Shown piece by piece: positions 1 through 8,553 of a stretch of DNA of 36,485 nucleotides. Position 1 is the first letter of the stretch; each line of letters begins with the position of its first letter. Position numbers and translations under genes: made by a program. Location: the NCBI GenBank assembly GCA_964429485.1, contig CAYSBW010000022.1, forward strand, positions 1 through 36,485. The letters are read 5' to 3'. The notes under the pieces are model-generated. The model was given only the letters and a program-made list of their open reading frames with translations. It was not told the origin of the DNA and ran no database searches. Source of the stretch: JAPLKB01 sp964429485. Lineage in GTDB: Bacteria; Desulfobacterota; Syntrophorhabdia; Syntrophorhabdales; Syntrophorhabdaceae.

Positions 1-1
1 T

Positions 2-238
2 CAGGAACTCGGATTAAAAAGACACATGGAAGGCATTCCTCTTGAAGACCTGATAAGCTCTTTAAGTCTGCTTAAAAAACGCATATGGATGTTTGTATAT
101 GTTTTTGGTGTATGGGACAAGATGATTGATATCTACCGTATGTTTGAACTCGGAGAAAGGCTGGTATATTTTTTTGATAAGGCGGCCTTTTACGTGGTTG
201 CAGGCTATAATAACCGTGGAGGACCGGAAAATGGATAA
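2..238 (+). CDS. C-terminal end of an unidentified protein (possible RsbRD-like sensor domain), cut by the window edge
   Basis: An open frame runs in from the left edge and stops with TAA at 236-238, giving about 78 residues. The tail has a helical, aromatic-rich look: a GIPLEDLISSLSLLKKR stretch, then ELGERLVYFFDKAAFYVVAGY. This pattern resembles the end of RsbRD-type N-terminal sensor domains found in bacterial signalling proteins, but I recognise it only loosely and the domain assignment is a guess. The stop codon lies inside the first codons of the MFS gene (ATGGATAA overlap), so the two genes are probably translationally coupled and co-transcribed. The true start lies outside the window. 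Confidence 0.5.
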   Translation, partial: QELGLKRHMEGIPLEDLISSLSLLKKRIWMFVYVFGVWDKMIDIYRMFELGERLVYFFDKAAFYVVAGYNNRGGPENG

Positions 239-1619
239 AAAAGATAATGTAAAGGGTAAAACAACCGCCCTTATCATAACAGCTATGTCTGCTTTCCTCA
301 CACCACTTTCCCTTGCCACAGTAAATGTAGCCCTGCCTACAATCGGAGCGGAATTTTCTATGGATGCAATTTCTTTGAGCTGGGTTGCTATGGCCTATAT
401 AGTGGCTGCTGCAGTTTTTCTTGTCCCTTTTGGAAGACTTGCTGATATTTACGGGATGAAAAGGATTTTTTTAATTGGTACCTGTGTTTTTACCATAAGC
501 TCTTTTTTAATGGGTATTACCAATACTGCCCGCATTCTTATTATTTACAGAGTTGTTCAGGGAATTGGTGCTGCCATGCTTTTCGGTACCGGTGTGGCCA
601 TACTCAGCCATGTTTTTCCGCTGGAGGATCGTGGTAAGGTTCTGGGTATCAATGTGGCCGCTGTTTATCTTGGTTTATCTTTCGGCCCTTTTATTGGTGG
701 GATACTTACCCAGCACCTTGGCTGGAGAAGTATATTTTTTCTTAATGTACCACTGGGGTTAATAATCATTGCAGCTACTGCATGGAAACTCAAGGGGGAG
801 TGGGCAGATGCAAGGGGAGAGAAGTTTGACATTGCCGGTTCACTGATATATGCAATTATGCTGCTTTTTATTATGTACGGGTTTTCCCATCTCACAAGTT
901 TTCAGGGTATTGCAATCATTATTACCGGTTTTGCAGGAGTAGCCCTTTTCGTTTTCTTAGAAAACAGAACAACATTTCCTGTTATTGACATAAAGCTTTT
1001 TAAAGGTAACAGAGCTTTTTTGCTTTCAAATATAGCTGCTCTTATAAATTATTGTGCTACATTTGCAGTAGGTTTTCTTTTAAGCCTTTATCTTCAATAT
1101 ATCAAAGGTTACAGCCCTCAAGTAGCAGGTTTTATCCTTATATCTCAGCCCATTGTAATGGCAGTGTTTTCACCTGTTGCCGGAAAAATTTCAGATAAAG
1201 TGGAACCAAGAATTGTTGCCTCTATTGGTATGGCTCTTTCAGCTCTGGGGCTTTTCATGTTTGTTTTTATAACAGACATAACACCTCTCTGGTTTATTAT
1301 TACAGGTCTGCTGATACTTGGTTTTGGATTTGCCTTTTTTTCTTCTCCCAATGTGAATGCAATCATGAGTTCTGTTGAACGAAAATTTTATGGCATAGCG
1401 TCTTCTGTTCTTGCAACGATGCGTCTTCTGGGACAGACATTCAGTATGAGTATAGTTATGCTTATTTTTTTGTTATATATAGGAAAAGTAGAAATTTTAC
1501 CCGACCATTATCCTTATTTTTTAAAAAGTATTCGTGTTGCTTTCATATTTTTCGGAATACTCTGTGTGGCAGGCGTGTTTGCCTCATTGTCACGTGGTAA
1601 CCTCCATGGCAATGGATAG
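231..1619 (+). CDS. MFS transporter, DHA2 (EmrB/QacA-like) 14-helix drug exporter family
   Basis: Predicted 462-aa inner-membrane, proton-driven exporter; the substrate cannot be told from sequence. The ATG at 231 is chosen over an in-frame upstream ATG at 126 because TGGAGG at 217-222 sits 8 bases before it and because 126 would overlap the upstream gene deeply. MFS motif A is visible as GRLADIYGMKR in the loop after TM2. Motif C-like GLSFGPFIGGIL follows in TM5, then WRSIFFLNVPLG, which is typical of the DHA2 branch. About 14 hydrophobic segments can be counted, and the length fits the family. It overlaps the upstream gene by 8 bases and converges on the TRAP operon with only 6 bases between the stops, so there is no room for a terminator between them. 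Confidence 0.9.
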   Translation: MDKKDNVKGKTTALIITAMSAFLTPLSLATVNVALPTIGAEFSMDAISLSWVAMAYIVAAAVFLVPFGRLADIYGMKRIFLIGTCVFTISSFLMGITNTARILIIYRVVQGIGAAMLFGTGVAILSHVFPLEDRGKVLGINVAAVYLGLSFGPFIGGILTQHLGWRSIFFLNVPLGLIIIAATAWKLKGEWADARGEKFDIAGSLIYAIMLLFIMYGFSHLTSFQGIAIIITGFAGVALFVFLENRTTFPVIDIKLFKGNRAFLLSNIAALINYCATFAVGFLLSLYLQYIKGYSPQVAGFILISQPIVMAVFSPVAGKISDKVEPRIVASIGMALSALGLFMFVFITDITPLWFIITGLLILGFGFAFFSSPNVNAIMSSVERKFYGIASSVLATMRLLGQTFSMSIVMLIFLLYIGKVEILPDHYPYFLKSIRVAFIFFGILCVAGVFASLSRGNLHGNG

Positions 1620-1625
1620 TTGTGT

Positions 1626-2909
1626 TTATCTTCTTAAAAAAACATCAGGAAGGAATAGCGAAATATAAGGTACATAGGTAATAACAAGAAGGCATCCAAT
1701 AAATATCAGTATAAAAGGAAATACTGATTTTCCTGTTTCAATCAGCGAATGCTTCATAATTGCCATTGAAACAAAAAGGTTGAGGCCGAAGGGCGGGGTT
1801 AAAAAACCGCACTCTACATTTATGATCATTATAATACCATAATGGACATAGTCTATACCATACCTGCTTAATGTTTCTGCAAGAATAGGAGAAATGACAA
1901 TAATGGCTGTAACAATATCCATCAGACCTCCTATAATCAAAAGAGCACCGTTGATTGCAAGCAGAAAAAGCCATTTGCTTTGAATATTTGCAACAATCAC
2001 TTCTGCTAGTTTAACGGGCATTTGCTCCACCGTTAAAAGCCATACAAAGCTCATGGCACAAGAGAGTATAAAAAGAAGACAGCCGGAAAGTATGGCGGAA
2101 TCCCTGAAAATGGCGAAAAGCCTGTTTATTTTTAACTCCTTGTATATGAAAAGCTCCACAAATAATGCATAGACAACTGATACAGCCGCTGCCTCGGTTG
2201 GTGTAAAAATCCCTCCATATATGCCGCCCAATACAATTACAGGCAGGAACAAGGCCCACATGCCTTTTTTTATAATATTGATACCTTCTCTGGAGGTATA
2301 GTGTATCTCTGAACGCCATGAGTGCTTGGATGACATATAATAAGAATAACCCATAAGGCATAATCCGATAAATACTCCTGGTAAAAACCCTGCCATGAAC
2401 ATTTCTGCAACAGAGACGTTCATTACAAGGGCATAAAGAATCATTGGAATACTTGGTGGTATCAAAATACCGAGAGACCCCGAAGAAGTAAGCAATCCTA
2501 CGGAAAATCTTTTGCCATAACCTTCTTTAACCAGTGCCGGAATCATTATGCTTCCTATTGCTATTACAGTAGCAGGCGATGAGCCTGAAATGGCAGCGAA
2601 GAACATGCATGCCATTACAGAAGCCATGGCAAGCCCGCCCGTAAACTTTCCCACAAAAAGCTTCATCACATTAACCAGTCTGTCGGAAATTGCACCTTCA
2701 GACATGATATTTCCAGCAAGAATAAAGAAAGGTACGCTCAGGAGTACGAAGTTATCAAGACCGTTGAATAATTGTTGTACAAGTGATGTCGGGGGGGTGT
2801 GTGCAATGAAGACAAGATAGACCGCTGTTGTTGCTGCGAGAAGAAGCGAAATAGGCATGCTGAGAAGAAGCAGGGCGAAGAAACAAAAAAGGATTATGGG
2901 TAATGTCAT
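1626..2909 (-). CDS. dctM: TRAP transporter large permease subunit, DctM family
   Basis: The 427-aa large membrane subunit forms the ion-coupled translocation channel of a TRAP carboxylate importer. Around a dozen hydrophobic segments are visible. The family's conserved core is clear: SGSSPATVIAIGSIMIPAL, followed by a TSSGSLGILIPPSIPMILYA segment. Length is normal for DctM. It is last of three genes in transcription order dctP-dctQ-dctM, starting 3 bases after the dctQ stop, which implies translational coupling. An AAGGA lies somewhat far upstream of the ATG. The 3' end converges on the MFS gene. The substrate is set by DctP and is not known. Confidence 0.94.
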   Translation of the reverse strand: MTLPIILFCFFALLLLSMPISLLLAATTAVYLVFIAHTPPTSLVQQLFNGLDNFVLLSVPFFILAGNIMSEGAISDRLVNVMKLFVGKFTGGLAMASVMACMFFAAISGSSPATVIAIGSIMIPALVKEGYGKRFSVGLLTSSGSLGILIPPSIPMILYALVMNVSVAEMFMAGFLPGVFIGLCLMGYSYYMSSKHSWRSEIHYTSREGINIIKKGMWALFLPVIVLGGIYGGIFTPTEAAAVSVVYALFVELFIYKELKINRLFAIFRDSAILSGCLLFILSCAMSFVWLLTVEQMPVKLAEVIVANIQSKWLFLLAINGALLIIGGLMDIVTAIIVISPILAETLSRYGIDYVHYGIIMIINVECGFLTPPFGLNLFVSMAIMKHSLIETGKSVFPFILIFIGCLLVITYVPYISLFLPDVFLRR

Positions 2910-2912
2910 ATT

Positions 2913-3419
2913 TTACTTTTTCCTTATCCTTTCATAGGGTTTATCCATTAAAAAAGCCCTGTAGTGTTTGTATGACAATACAAAAAACCTGAAAGCCATT
3001 GTTATTGAAAAAAGAGGAATTGGTATATAAGGTATGAACATGGGTATTTGCATTGCAGGGGTTTTTGCCTCAAATGATTTTAATGTTAGGATATGTTTAA
3101 ATCCGTAATAAACGAAAAAAACTGCCATAGCAGCTGACATAATGTACGCCACAGTCTTTAGAAGATGGCTTATTTTATCAGGACAGTACTCTGTAAGAGC
3201 CTCCATGGAAAAATGAGTCCCGTACTTTACTCCTATTGATGCTCCCAGATAGGTTAATATAATGATTGTATAGTTTGCCACCTCCCCGAACCACGAAAAA
3301 GTATACGATACAACATATCTTAAGGCTGTTTCCATGAATGTAAGAAAAACTATCCCGATAAGCGAAAAAGCTATACATCCTTCCTCTATTTTGTTGAGTT
3401 TATTTATGAAATTATTCAT
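2913..3419 (-). CDS. dctQ: TRAP transporter small permease subunit, DctQ family
   Basis: The 168-aa protein has about four hydrophobic helices and matches the DctQ small subunit that pairs with DctM. Family features seen are an early TM with an FxETALRYV-like segment (FMETALRYVV), then FSWFGEVANY and a GVKYGTHFSMEAL stretch. These correspond to the usual W-x-E-E and H-x-x-V-D regions in a diverged form. It lies directly upstream of dctM with a 3-base gap. A strong hairpin separates it from dctP, so the permease genes are probably expressed at a lower level than the binding protein. Confidence 0.9.
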   Translation of the reverse strand: MNNFINKLNKIEEGCIAFSLIGIVFLTFMETALRYVVSYTFSWFGEVANYTIIILTYLGASIGVKYGTHFSMEALTEYCPDKISHLLKTVAYIMSAAMAVFFVYYGFKHILTLKSFEAKTPAMQIPMFIPYIPIPLFSITMAFRFFVLSYKHYRAFLMDKPYERIRKK

Positions 3420-3442
3420 AATAGTTTATAAGCAGGGACAAA

Positions 3443-3495
3443 AAGATAAAAAACGGGGAATGACTCTGCAAGAATCAATCCCCGTTTTTTATCTT
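3443..3495 (-). terminator. Perfect 17-bp inverted repeat between dctP and dctQ: likely attenuating terminator or processing hairpin
   Basis: The arms are 3443-3459 (AAGATAAAAAACGGGGA) and 3479-3495, its exact reverse complement, with a 19-base loop. In the dctP-to-dctQ transcript the 3' arm carries CCCCG followed by six U residues, as in an intrinsic terminator. It lies after dctP and before dctQ. Partial termination or mRNA stabilisation here would explain higher levels of binding protein than permease, a known arrangement for binding-protein transporters. The structure is symmetric and would fold on either strand. Confidence 0.75.
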
Positions 3496-3533
3496 GAAAT
3501 CCTGTGCTGGCTTTTTATTTACAACAGGGCAAT

Positions 3534-4550
3534 TTATTTCTTCTTTGAGTAAAAATTTATTTTATTCATATAAAAATCATACCATTCAGGACCGTAAACA
3601 CCTCTGTACTTATCGTGAACCGGTTTAACGGCTGTTTTAAATGCCGCCCTTTCTGTTGCAGTTAATATGATTATATCCACACCCTGGGCTTTTGCTTTTC
3701 CTACGGCTTCGACCCTGTTTTTTGCATTATTATTTCTGTTTACCTTGATTTGGATATCAGAAGCCTCTTTAAATATTTTTTGCTGTTCAGGTGTAAGGGA
3801 ATTCCAAAAATTTTTATTAATAATAACTGGACACTCGGTCAAAATATGGTTGGTTAACGTGGCGAATTTGTTCACTTCTGTATATTTCATTAAAATCGAG
3901 GTATAGATTGGATTATCCTGTGCATCAATTACCTTTTGCTGCAAAGCATTATAAATTTCAGGAAAAGGCAGAGGTGTTGGATTTGCTCCAAGAGTTTTAA
4001 AAGTATCTATAAATAGAGGGCTTTCAATAACTCTTATTTTTAAGCCTTTCAGATCTTCCGGTTTTCTGACAGGTCTTTTTGAATTTGTAATATCTCTAAA
4101 TTCATTTTCTGTATAACCTATAAAAACAAAACCTTTTGATTCACAAAATTTATAAAATTTATTTTTGATATCTTTATCATCGAGTACTTTATATGCTGTT
4201 TCTCTGTTCGGGTAGATAAAAGGTAACTCGATGATACCTATTTCCGGTGCAAAATTTGCCAGTACACCGGCAGTGACAGCTGTCATATGAAGAGTTCCTG
4301 ATTGAACCTGTTCCGTCATGGAACGTTCACCCCCAAGTTGACCCAAGGGAAAAACCTGAACCTCAATCTCGCCTTTTGTCTTCTCATTGACATATTTTGC
4401 AAAAGCCAGAGCTCCCTGATGCTGAGGATGAACCGGAGGACCCACATGCCCGTATTTAACCGTTATTTTTGCCTCACTGATAGAGAACAGTGAACATGCA
4501 AGTACAAAAATGAAAAAAACAAATAAATTAAGTGCTATTTTTTTAAACAT
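3534..4550 (-). CDS. dctP: TRAP transporter substrate-binding protein, DctP family
   Basis: This is a periplasmic solute receptor of 338 aa that captures a carboxylate and delivers it to DctQM. I place the start at 4550 because AAGGAG (4557-4562 on the plus strand, read in complement) sits 6 bases before that ATG; a longer frame reaches 4571. The N-terminus MFKKIALNLFVFFIFVLA is a Sec signal peptide with a likely cut after SEA. Family marks are GLKIRV, carrying the arginine that usually binds the substrate carboxylate, and NPTPLPFPEIYNALQQKV followed by DAQDNP. The exact ligand is unknown. A TTGACA lies upstream at 4606-4611 (minus) but I see no convincing -10 partner. It is the first gene of the operon. 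Confidence 0.93.
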   Translation of the reverse strand: MFKKIALNLFVFFIFVLACSLFSISEAKITVKYGHVGPPVHPQHQGALAFAKYVNEKTKGEIEVQVFPLGQLGGERSMTEQVQSGTLHMTAVTAGVLANFAPEIGIIELPFIYPNRETAYKVLDDKDIKNKFYKFCESKGFVFIGYTENEFRDITNSKRPVRKPEDLKGLKIRVIESPLFIDTFKTLGANPTPLPFPEIYNALQQKVIDAQDNPIYTSILMKYTEVNKFATLTNHILTECPVIINKNFWNSLTPEQQKIFKEASDIQIKVNRNNNAKNRVEAVGKAKAQGVDIIILTATERAAFKTAVKPVHDKYRGVYGPEWYDFYMNKINFYSKKK

Positions 4551-4672
4551 GGTGCACTCCTTGCAATACATTATTTTAGATAATGTTTATATAAAAGACG
4601 GAGGTTGTCAAATAAAAAAATGATTTCCAGAAAAAAAGAAAGCCCATATATTCTTACAAAAACAAGGAACAA

Positions 4673-5776
4673 TTATTCTTTGCGCTCGAAAAATTGAAAT
4701 AATTTTTCCTTAAAGCCTTTATCTGCAGTCATGTCATCACTATCAAATTCTTTGGCAAGCTCTTTTATTAAAGATGATTGTTTTTCCGTCAATGTTGCAG
4801 GAATTATTAATTTTAAAAATACAATTTCATCACCCTTTCCTCGCCCATTGGATTTTACAACACCAAAACCTTTAATTCTGAATATCTTATCAGGTTGAGT
4901 CCCGGGAGGTATGGTAATTGTTTTATTCCCTTCAATAGTGGGTACGGATATTTCGCCACCCAGGCAGAGAAGCGGAAAGTTTACATCAATACGTACAATG
5001 ATATCATAACCTTCCCTCTCGAATATATCATGTGCTCTGACACTTAAAACCACATACAAGTCTCCTGGATGTGTGTCATTATAACCCTGCATGCCTTCAC
5101 CTCTGACTCTCAGGCGTGTGCCTGTGTCAACGCCGGGCGGTATTTTTATCTTGACCTTTTTTTTTGTTTTAATCTGTCCCTTACCCTTACAGGTTTTACA
5201 AGGATTTTTAATAATGTAACCTTCTCCATTGCAATACTCGCAGGTCCGATTTATTGTAAAAAAACCATGACTTTGCCTTACCTGTCCTCTTCCACCGCAA
5301 TGTTTACAACTTACAGGCTGATAACCTGCTTCTATCCTCGAACCATTACACGATGGACACCTTTCATATCTGGGGATTTCAAGTTCCTTTTCGACCCCGA
5401 AGACAGCTTCTTCAAAGTCTATCTCAAGATTATATCTCAGATCATCGCCTTTTTGCGCACGTTGTCTTTGCTGTGTTCCACCAAAAAAATTGCTGAAAAG
5501 ATCGTTGAAAACATTGTCAAAGTTTCCTCCGAATCCAAAATCAAAAACTGTACCTGAATTGTCTGCTGAACCAAACCTTTCGTATCTTAATTTTTTTTGA
5601 GGGTCACTGAGAACTTCATAGGCCTCATTGATCTCCTTAAACATATCCTCAGCTTCTTTATCACAGGGATTCCTGTCGGGGTGGTATTGTAAGGCAAGCT
5701 TCCTGTATGCTTTTTTCAGTTCTTCATCTGTGGCGTTTTTCGAAACACCTAGTATTTCGTAGTAATCTTTTTTCAT
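4673..5776 (-). CDS. dnaJ: Chaperone protein DnaJ (type I Hsp40)
   Basis: The 367-aa co-chaperone stimulates DnaK ATPase and delivers unfolded clients in the cytoplasm. The J domain occupies roughly residues 1-70 with the essential HPD in YHPDRNP. A Gly/Phe-rich linker follows (FDFGFGGNFDNVF). The zinc-finger region has all four CxxCxGxG repeats (CPSCNGSR, CKHCGGRG, CEYCNGEG, CKTCKGKG), so it is a full-length type I protein. The C-terminal substrate-binding beta domains are complete. It starts 12 bases after grpE, in the same operon as hrcA. dnaK, normally between grpE and dnaJ, is absent here. Confidence 0.97.
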   Translation of the reverse strand: MKKDYYEILGVSKNATDEELKKAYRKLALQYHPDRNPCDKEAEDMFKEINEAYEVLSDPQKKLRYERFGSADNSGTVFDFGFGGNFDNVFNDLFSNFFGGTQQRQRAQKGDDLRYNLEIDFEEAVFGVEKELEIPRYERCPSCNGSRIEAGYQPVSCKHCGGRGQVRQSHGFFTINRTCEYCNGEGYIIKNPCKTCKGKGQIKTKKKVKIKIPPGVDTGTRLRVRGEGMQGYNDTHPGDLYVVLSVRAHDIFEREGYDIIVRIDVNFPLLCLGGEISVPTIEGNKTITIPPGTQPDKIFRIKGFGVVKSNGRGKGDEIVFLKLIIPATLTEKQSSLIKELAKEFDSDDMTADKGFKEKLFQFFERKE

Positions 5777-5788
5777 TTATCCCCTTTT

Positions 5789-6352
5789 CTATTGAATTTC
5801 AGGTTGTTTTGAAATGATAACCATGGAGGGTCTTATCAATCTTCCATTCAGGGTGTAACCTTTTTGCATTTCCGATATAACAGTGTCAGGCTCAAGATCC
5901 TCTTTTTCTTCCTGCAGGAAGGCTTCATGAAAATTAGGGTCAAATTTTTTGCCAATAGCATCCACCCTTGCTACACCTGCTTTTTCGAGGACCTTTAAAA
6001 ATTCAGTTGAAATAATTTTCACCCCTTCATGGATGCTTTCATAATTACCTGTGGTGGATGCATGATCAATGGCCCTTTCAAGATTGTCAAGAACAGGAAG
6101 CAATTCTTTTATAAGCACTTCAATGCCATATTTTAAAATTTCCTCTCTTTCCTTTATTTTCAATTTTTTGAAATTATCAAAGTCCGCCTGAAAATAAAGA
6201 ATCTTTTCCTGAAGAGATTTGATAGTCTCTTCCTTTGCTTCAAGAGCATTTCTGAGTTCCTCAACGATTTCATCTTTTTTCTTCTTTTTTTTATGTTCTT
6301 CCTGGGATACCTTGTTTTCTTGTTCCTTATTTTCCATGTTTTTTTCGTCCAT
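5789..6352 (-). CDS. grpE: Nucleotide exchange factor GrpE
   Basis: The 187-aa GrpE releases ADP from DnaK. The N-terminal 40 residues are charged and lysine/glutamate-rich, followed by a long coiled coil. The C-terminal head shows the family pattern VDAIGKKFDPNFHEAF, then GYTLNGRLIRPSMV. Length is typical. The start is 7 bases after the hrcA stop, with GAGGA just before the ATG, indicating coupled translation. It is followed directly by dnaJ. Confidence 0.95.
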   Translation of the reverse strand: MDEKNMENKEQENKVSQEEHKKKKKKDEIVEELRNALEAKEETIKSLQEKILYFQADFDNFKKLKIKEREEILKYGIEVLIKELLPVLDNLERAIDHASTTGNYESIHEGVKIISTEFLKVLEKAGVARVDAIGKKFDPNFHEAFLQEEKEDLEPDTVISEMQKGYTLNGRLIRPSMVIISKQPEIQ

Positions 6353-6359
6353 TTGTTCC

Positions 6360-7397
6360 TCACATTATTTTTAAAATGTCGGTTACTGTTTTTGCAGTGT
6401 AATCAACTATGGGGATAATTTTTGAATAATTCATTCTGACAGGTCCTATGACCCCGAGAATACCGAAGCTTTTTTCGCCTATTTTATATGTTGACGTTAT
6501 AATACTCATTTCCTTCATTTCCTTAATATCGCTCTCGCCTCCCATAATTACATGAATACCCTCCTCCTTCATACATTCATCAAGAAGGTGCAGTAGTTTT
6601 TCCTTTCTTTCAAGTGCCTGAAATAATTCTTTCAGTTTATCCATATCCAGAAATTCCGGAACCCCGATGATCTTTGATACTCCTTCAAGATAAATTTCCC
6701 TTTTATATTTACCGTCAATTATGTCTTCGAGGGTCCTATTTACTTTTTTAAGAAGCCGGTTAAATGCTGTTTTATCTTTTTCAATGTCCTCGAGAATACC
6801 GGTCTTAAGAACATAGAAAGGAATGCCACTGAATTTTTCATTCATATACGTTTTCATCTTGTTCAGGGTATCAATATCAAGCTTTTCATCTGTATTAACA
6901 GGTCTTGTATGGACTGTGCCTGATGATGTAATAAAAACCGCCAGAATTGTATTATTTGTCAGTTTAACAAACTCTATTTCTTTAAAAAGCATTGTATTTA
7001 TGCTTGGTTCAACTACGATCCCTGTATGTTTTGATAATTCGGCAAGTGCTTTGGAAGCATCTTCCATAATTCCTTCCACATATGGATATCGGGATCTCAA
7101 CATGGAGTTGAGAACCTGCAAAGTCTTTTTACCAGGGTAAACTGGAATATTCAGGCTGTCCAGGTAATACCTGAAGGCTTTATGTGTAGGAATTCTGCCT
7201 GCAACAGCATGAGGTTTATATAAAAGACCCAGTTTTTCGAGATTTGACATTGTATTTCTTACTGTAGCAGAGCCCCATCTTCCCATAATAGATTTTGTTG
7301 TTGATATTGTCTTTGAACCCATTGGTTCTGCAGTGTTAATATAACCCTCAATTATTAACACAAGCACTTTTTTTTCTCTTTCAGTTAGTACTTCCAC
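6360..7397 (-). CDS. hrcA: Heat-inducible transcription repressor HrcA
   Basis: The 345-aa HrcA is the repressor of class I heat-shock genes and normally binds the CIRCE operator. It has an N-terminal winged helix (about residues 1-75: LTEREKKVLVLIIEGYI, then TISTTKS and WGSATVRNTMSNLEKLGLL), a GAF-like middle and a C-terminal segment with IGPVRMNYSKIIPIVDY. The start codon is GTG at 7397, preceded by GAGGG. A TTGACA promoter candidate lies just upstream. I see no CIRCE inverted repeat before the gene, so autoregulation at this site is not supported by the sequence. Confidence 0.95.
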   Translation of the reverse strand: MEVLTEREKKVLVLIIEGYINTAEPMGSKTISTTKSIMGRWGSATVRNTMSNLEKLGLLYKPHAVAGRIPTHKAFRYYLDSLNIPVYPGKKTLQVLNSMLRSRYPYVEGIMEDASKALAELSKHTGIVVEPSINTMLFKEIEFVKLTNNTILAVFITSSGTVHTRPVNTDEKLDIDTLNKMKTYMNEKFSGIPFYVLKTGILEDIEKDKTAFNRLLKKVNRTLEDIIDGKYKREIYLEGVSKIIGVPEFLDMDKLKELFQALERKEKLLHLLDECMKEEGIHVIMGGESDIKEMKEMSIITSTYKIGEKSFGILGVIGPVRMNYSKIIPIVDYTAKTVTDILKIM

Positions 7398-7420
7398 GAC
7401 ACCCTCTTATAGACTAAGAT

Positions 7421-7449
7421 AAATTAATTACATATACTGTTTTTGTCAA
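7421..7449 (-). promoter_or_regulatory. Candidate sigma70-type promoter for hrcA-grpE-dnaJ
   Basis: On the minus strand TTGACA (7444-7449) is followed after 17 bases by TAATTT (7421-7426), a weak -10. Transcription would begin around 7414, giving a short leader of under 20 bases that carries the GAGGG ribosome-binding site. No CIRCE and no heat-shock sigma-factor consensus was seen in the 237-base gap 7398-7634. Confidence 0.4.
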
Positions 7450-7634
7450 GGAATCATATTTCCACTGAGTGAAACTCTTGCAAATATTTTATATTATTTT
7501 TCTGGAAGAGCTACATTAATTTATTAATTATATTAACAAATTGTAAAAGAAACACTTCAGACTTTATCTATCCCTCAGCATGAGCATTCTTAAACATGTT
7601 ATAAGTGTTTGTTAAGAAATTGAGTCAGGGAAAC

Positions 7635-8540
7635 TCATTCAAATTCTTCAAACTCTTCTGCAGAATAAAAAAGATGCATTTCTTCAACTGCTGTTTTATC
7701 AAGATCTTCCAGCAATATAGCTTTTTCAGCTTTTTCTCTGAATATGCCGGCAGCTTTTTCAAACTCATCAAGTTTTTCCATAACCCCGTTAATCTTAAGA
7801 ATTGATTTGATTGTTTGGTAGAGATCTTTATTTCCCTGAAGCAAAAGTCCTTCCTGGAGAATTTTACTTGCAACCATATTTTTAAAATTGTCAAAACGAG
7901 CCTGTTTTTTTACAAGGGCAGGTTTTTTTATTTTATAGTCAACTTCTTCATTAATAGAGGGATCAATAAGCATTCTGTATTTCTTCTTATATATAAGCTC
8001 ATCCAGTATGTTAAAGTCGTTATCAATCATGCTGTCATCAACAATGGCAACGAGATCGATATCAGAACCCTTGACGAGCTTTCCTGTACTGCGTTCAGGT
8101 CGTGGTATATCATGGGCCATGCCATATACAATATCTCCTGCAATAATAAAACATATTTCAGATGTTTTATTATTGAATTCCTCAATAATATCAGAAACTA
8201 TTTTTTTGGCAAGCTCAAATTTATGTCTACTTATCCGGTGAATCCTATCAGTTACTTCTGCGCATCTTTTATCGAGGAGCATAGGACTGCTTGTCAGACC
8301 CACAACCGAATATGTAAGAAATTCTCTTAAAATTGAAGGGGAAAAACGGGCCAAACCTTCAACATGGCGGTCAAGCCTTAAGTATCTTTTGCCTGAGGTC
8401 TTTACTCGAAGTTTTTTTGAAACCCTGCATGTTTTCCAGAGAGCGAGATTATCCGCATCAATGGTTTTTTTGATTTCCAGTCCTGTCAAGGGCCCCTTGA
8501 TTCTTATCAGATCAATTATTTCTCTTTCAATATCGAGCAT
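7635..8540 (-). CDS. Nucleotidyltransferase-fold protein with N-terminal winged-helix-like region, function unknown
   Basis: This 301-aa protein belongs to no family I can name. The central part has the nucleotidyltransferase signature GSDIDLVAIVDD (residues about 158-169), giving the two metal-binding aspartates D160 and D162. A plausible third carboxylate is D201 in EEVDYKIKK. The first 60 residues (MLDIEREIIDLIRIKGPLTG and on) resemble a winged helix-turn-helix. The C-terminal part (about 220-301) is helical and charged, ending in an acidic tail. It lies 13 bases downstream of the nagB-like gene and is last in that operon, with no clear Shine-Dalgarno sequence. It may modify a nucleic acid or protein, but no substrate can be inferred. 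Confidence 0.8.
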   Translation of the reverse strand: MLDIEREIIDLIRIKGPLTGLEIKKTIDADNLALWKTCRVSKKLRVKTSGKRYLRLDRHVEGLARFSPSILREFLTYSVVGLTSSPMLLDKRCAEVTDRIHRISRHKFELAKKIVSDIIEEFNNKTSEICFIIAGDIVYGMAHDIPRPERSTGKLVKGSDIDLVAIVDDSMIDNDFNILDELIYKKKYRMLIDPSINEEVDYKIKKPALVKKQARFDNFKNMVASKILQEGLLLQGNKDLYQTIKSILKINGVMEKLDEFEKAAGIFREKAEKAILLEDLDKTAVEEMHLFYSAEEFEEFE

Positions 8541-8553
8541 TTGTTGACTATAA

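Noticed and set aside
5069..5557. 162-aa plus-strand ORF opposite dnaJ
   Set aside because: It lies wholly antisense to a dnaJ with intact motifs and has no ribosome site or family resemblance.
7460..7480. GAGTGAAACTC near hrcA as a CIRCE operator
   Set aside because: CIRCE has ACTC, nine bases, then GAGT. Here the arms are in the opposite order with a 3-base loop, so it is not CIRCE.
7815..8330. 171-aa plus-strand ORF opposite the nucleotidyltransferase-fold gene
   Set aside because: No ribosome site or domain pattern; the minus-strand gene has a convincing catalytic motif and operon context.
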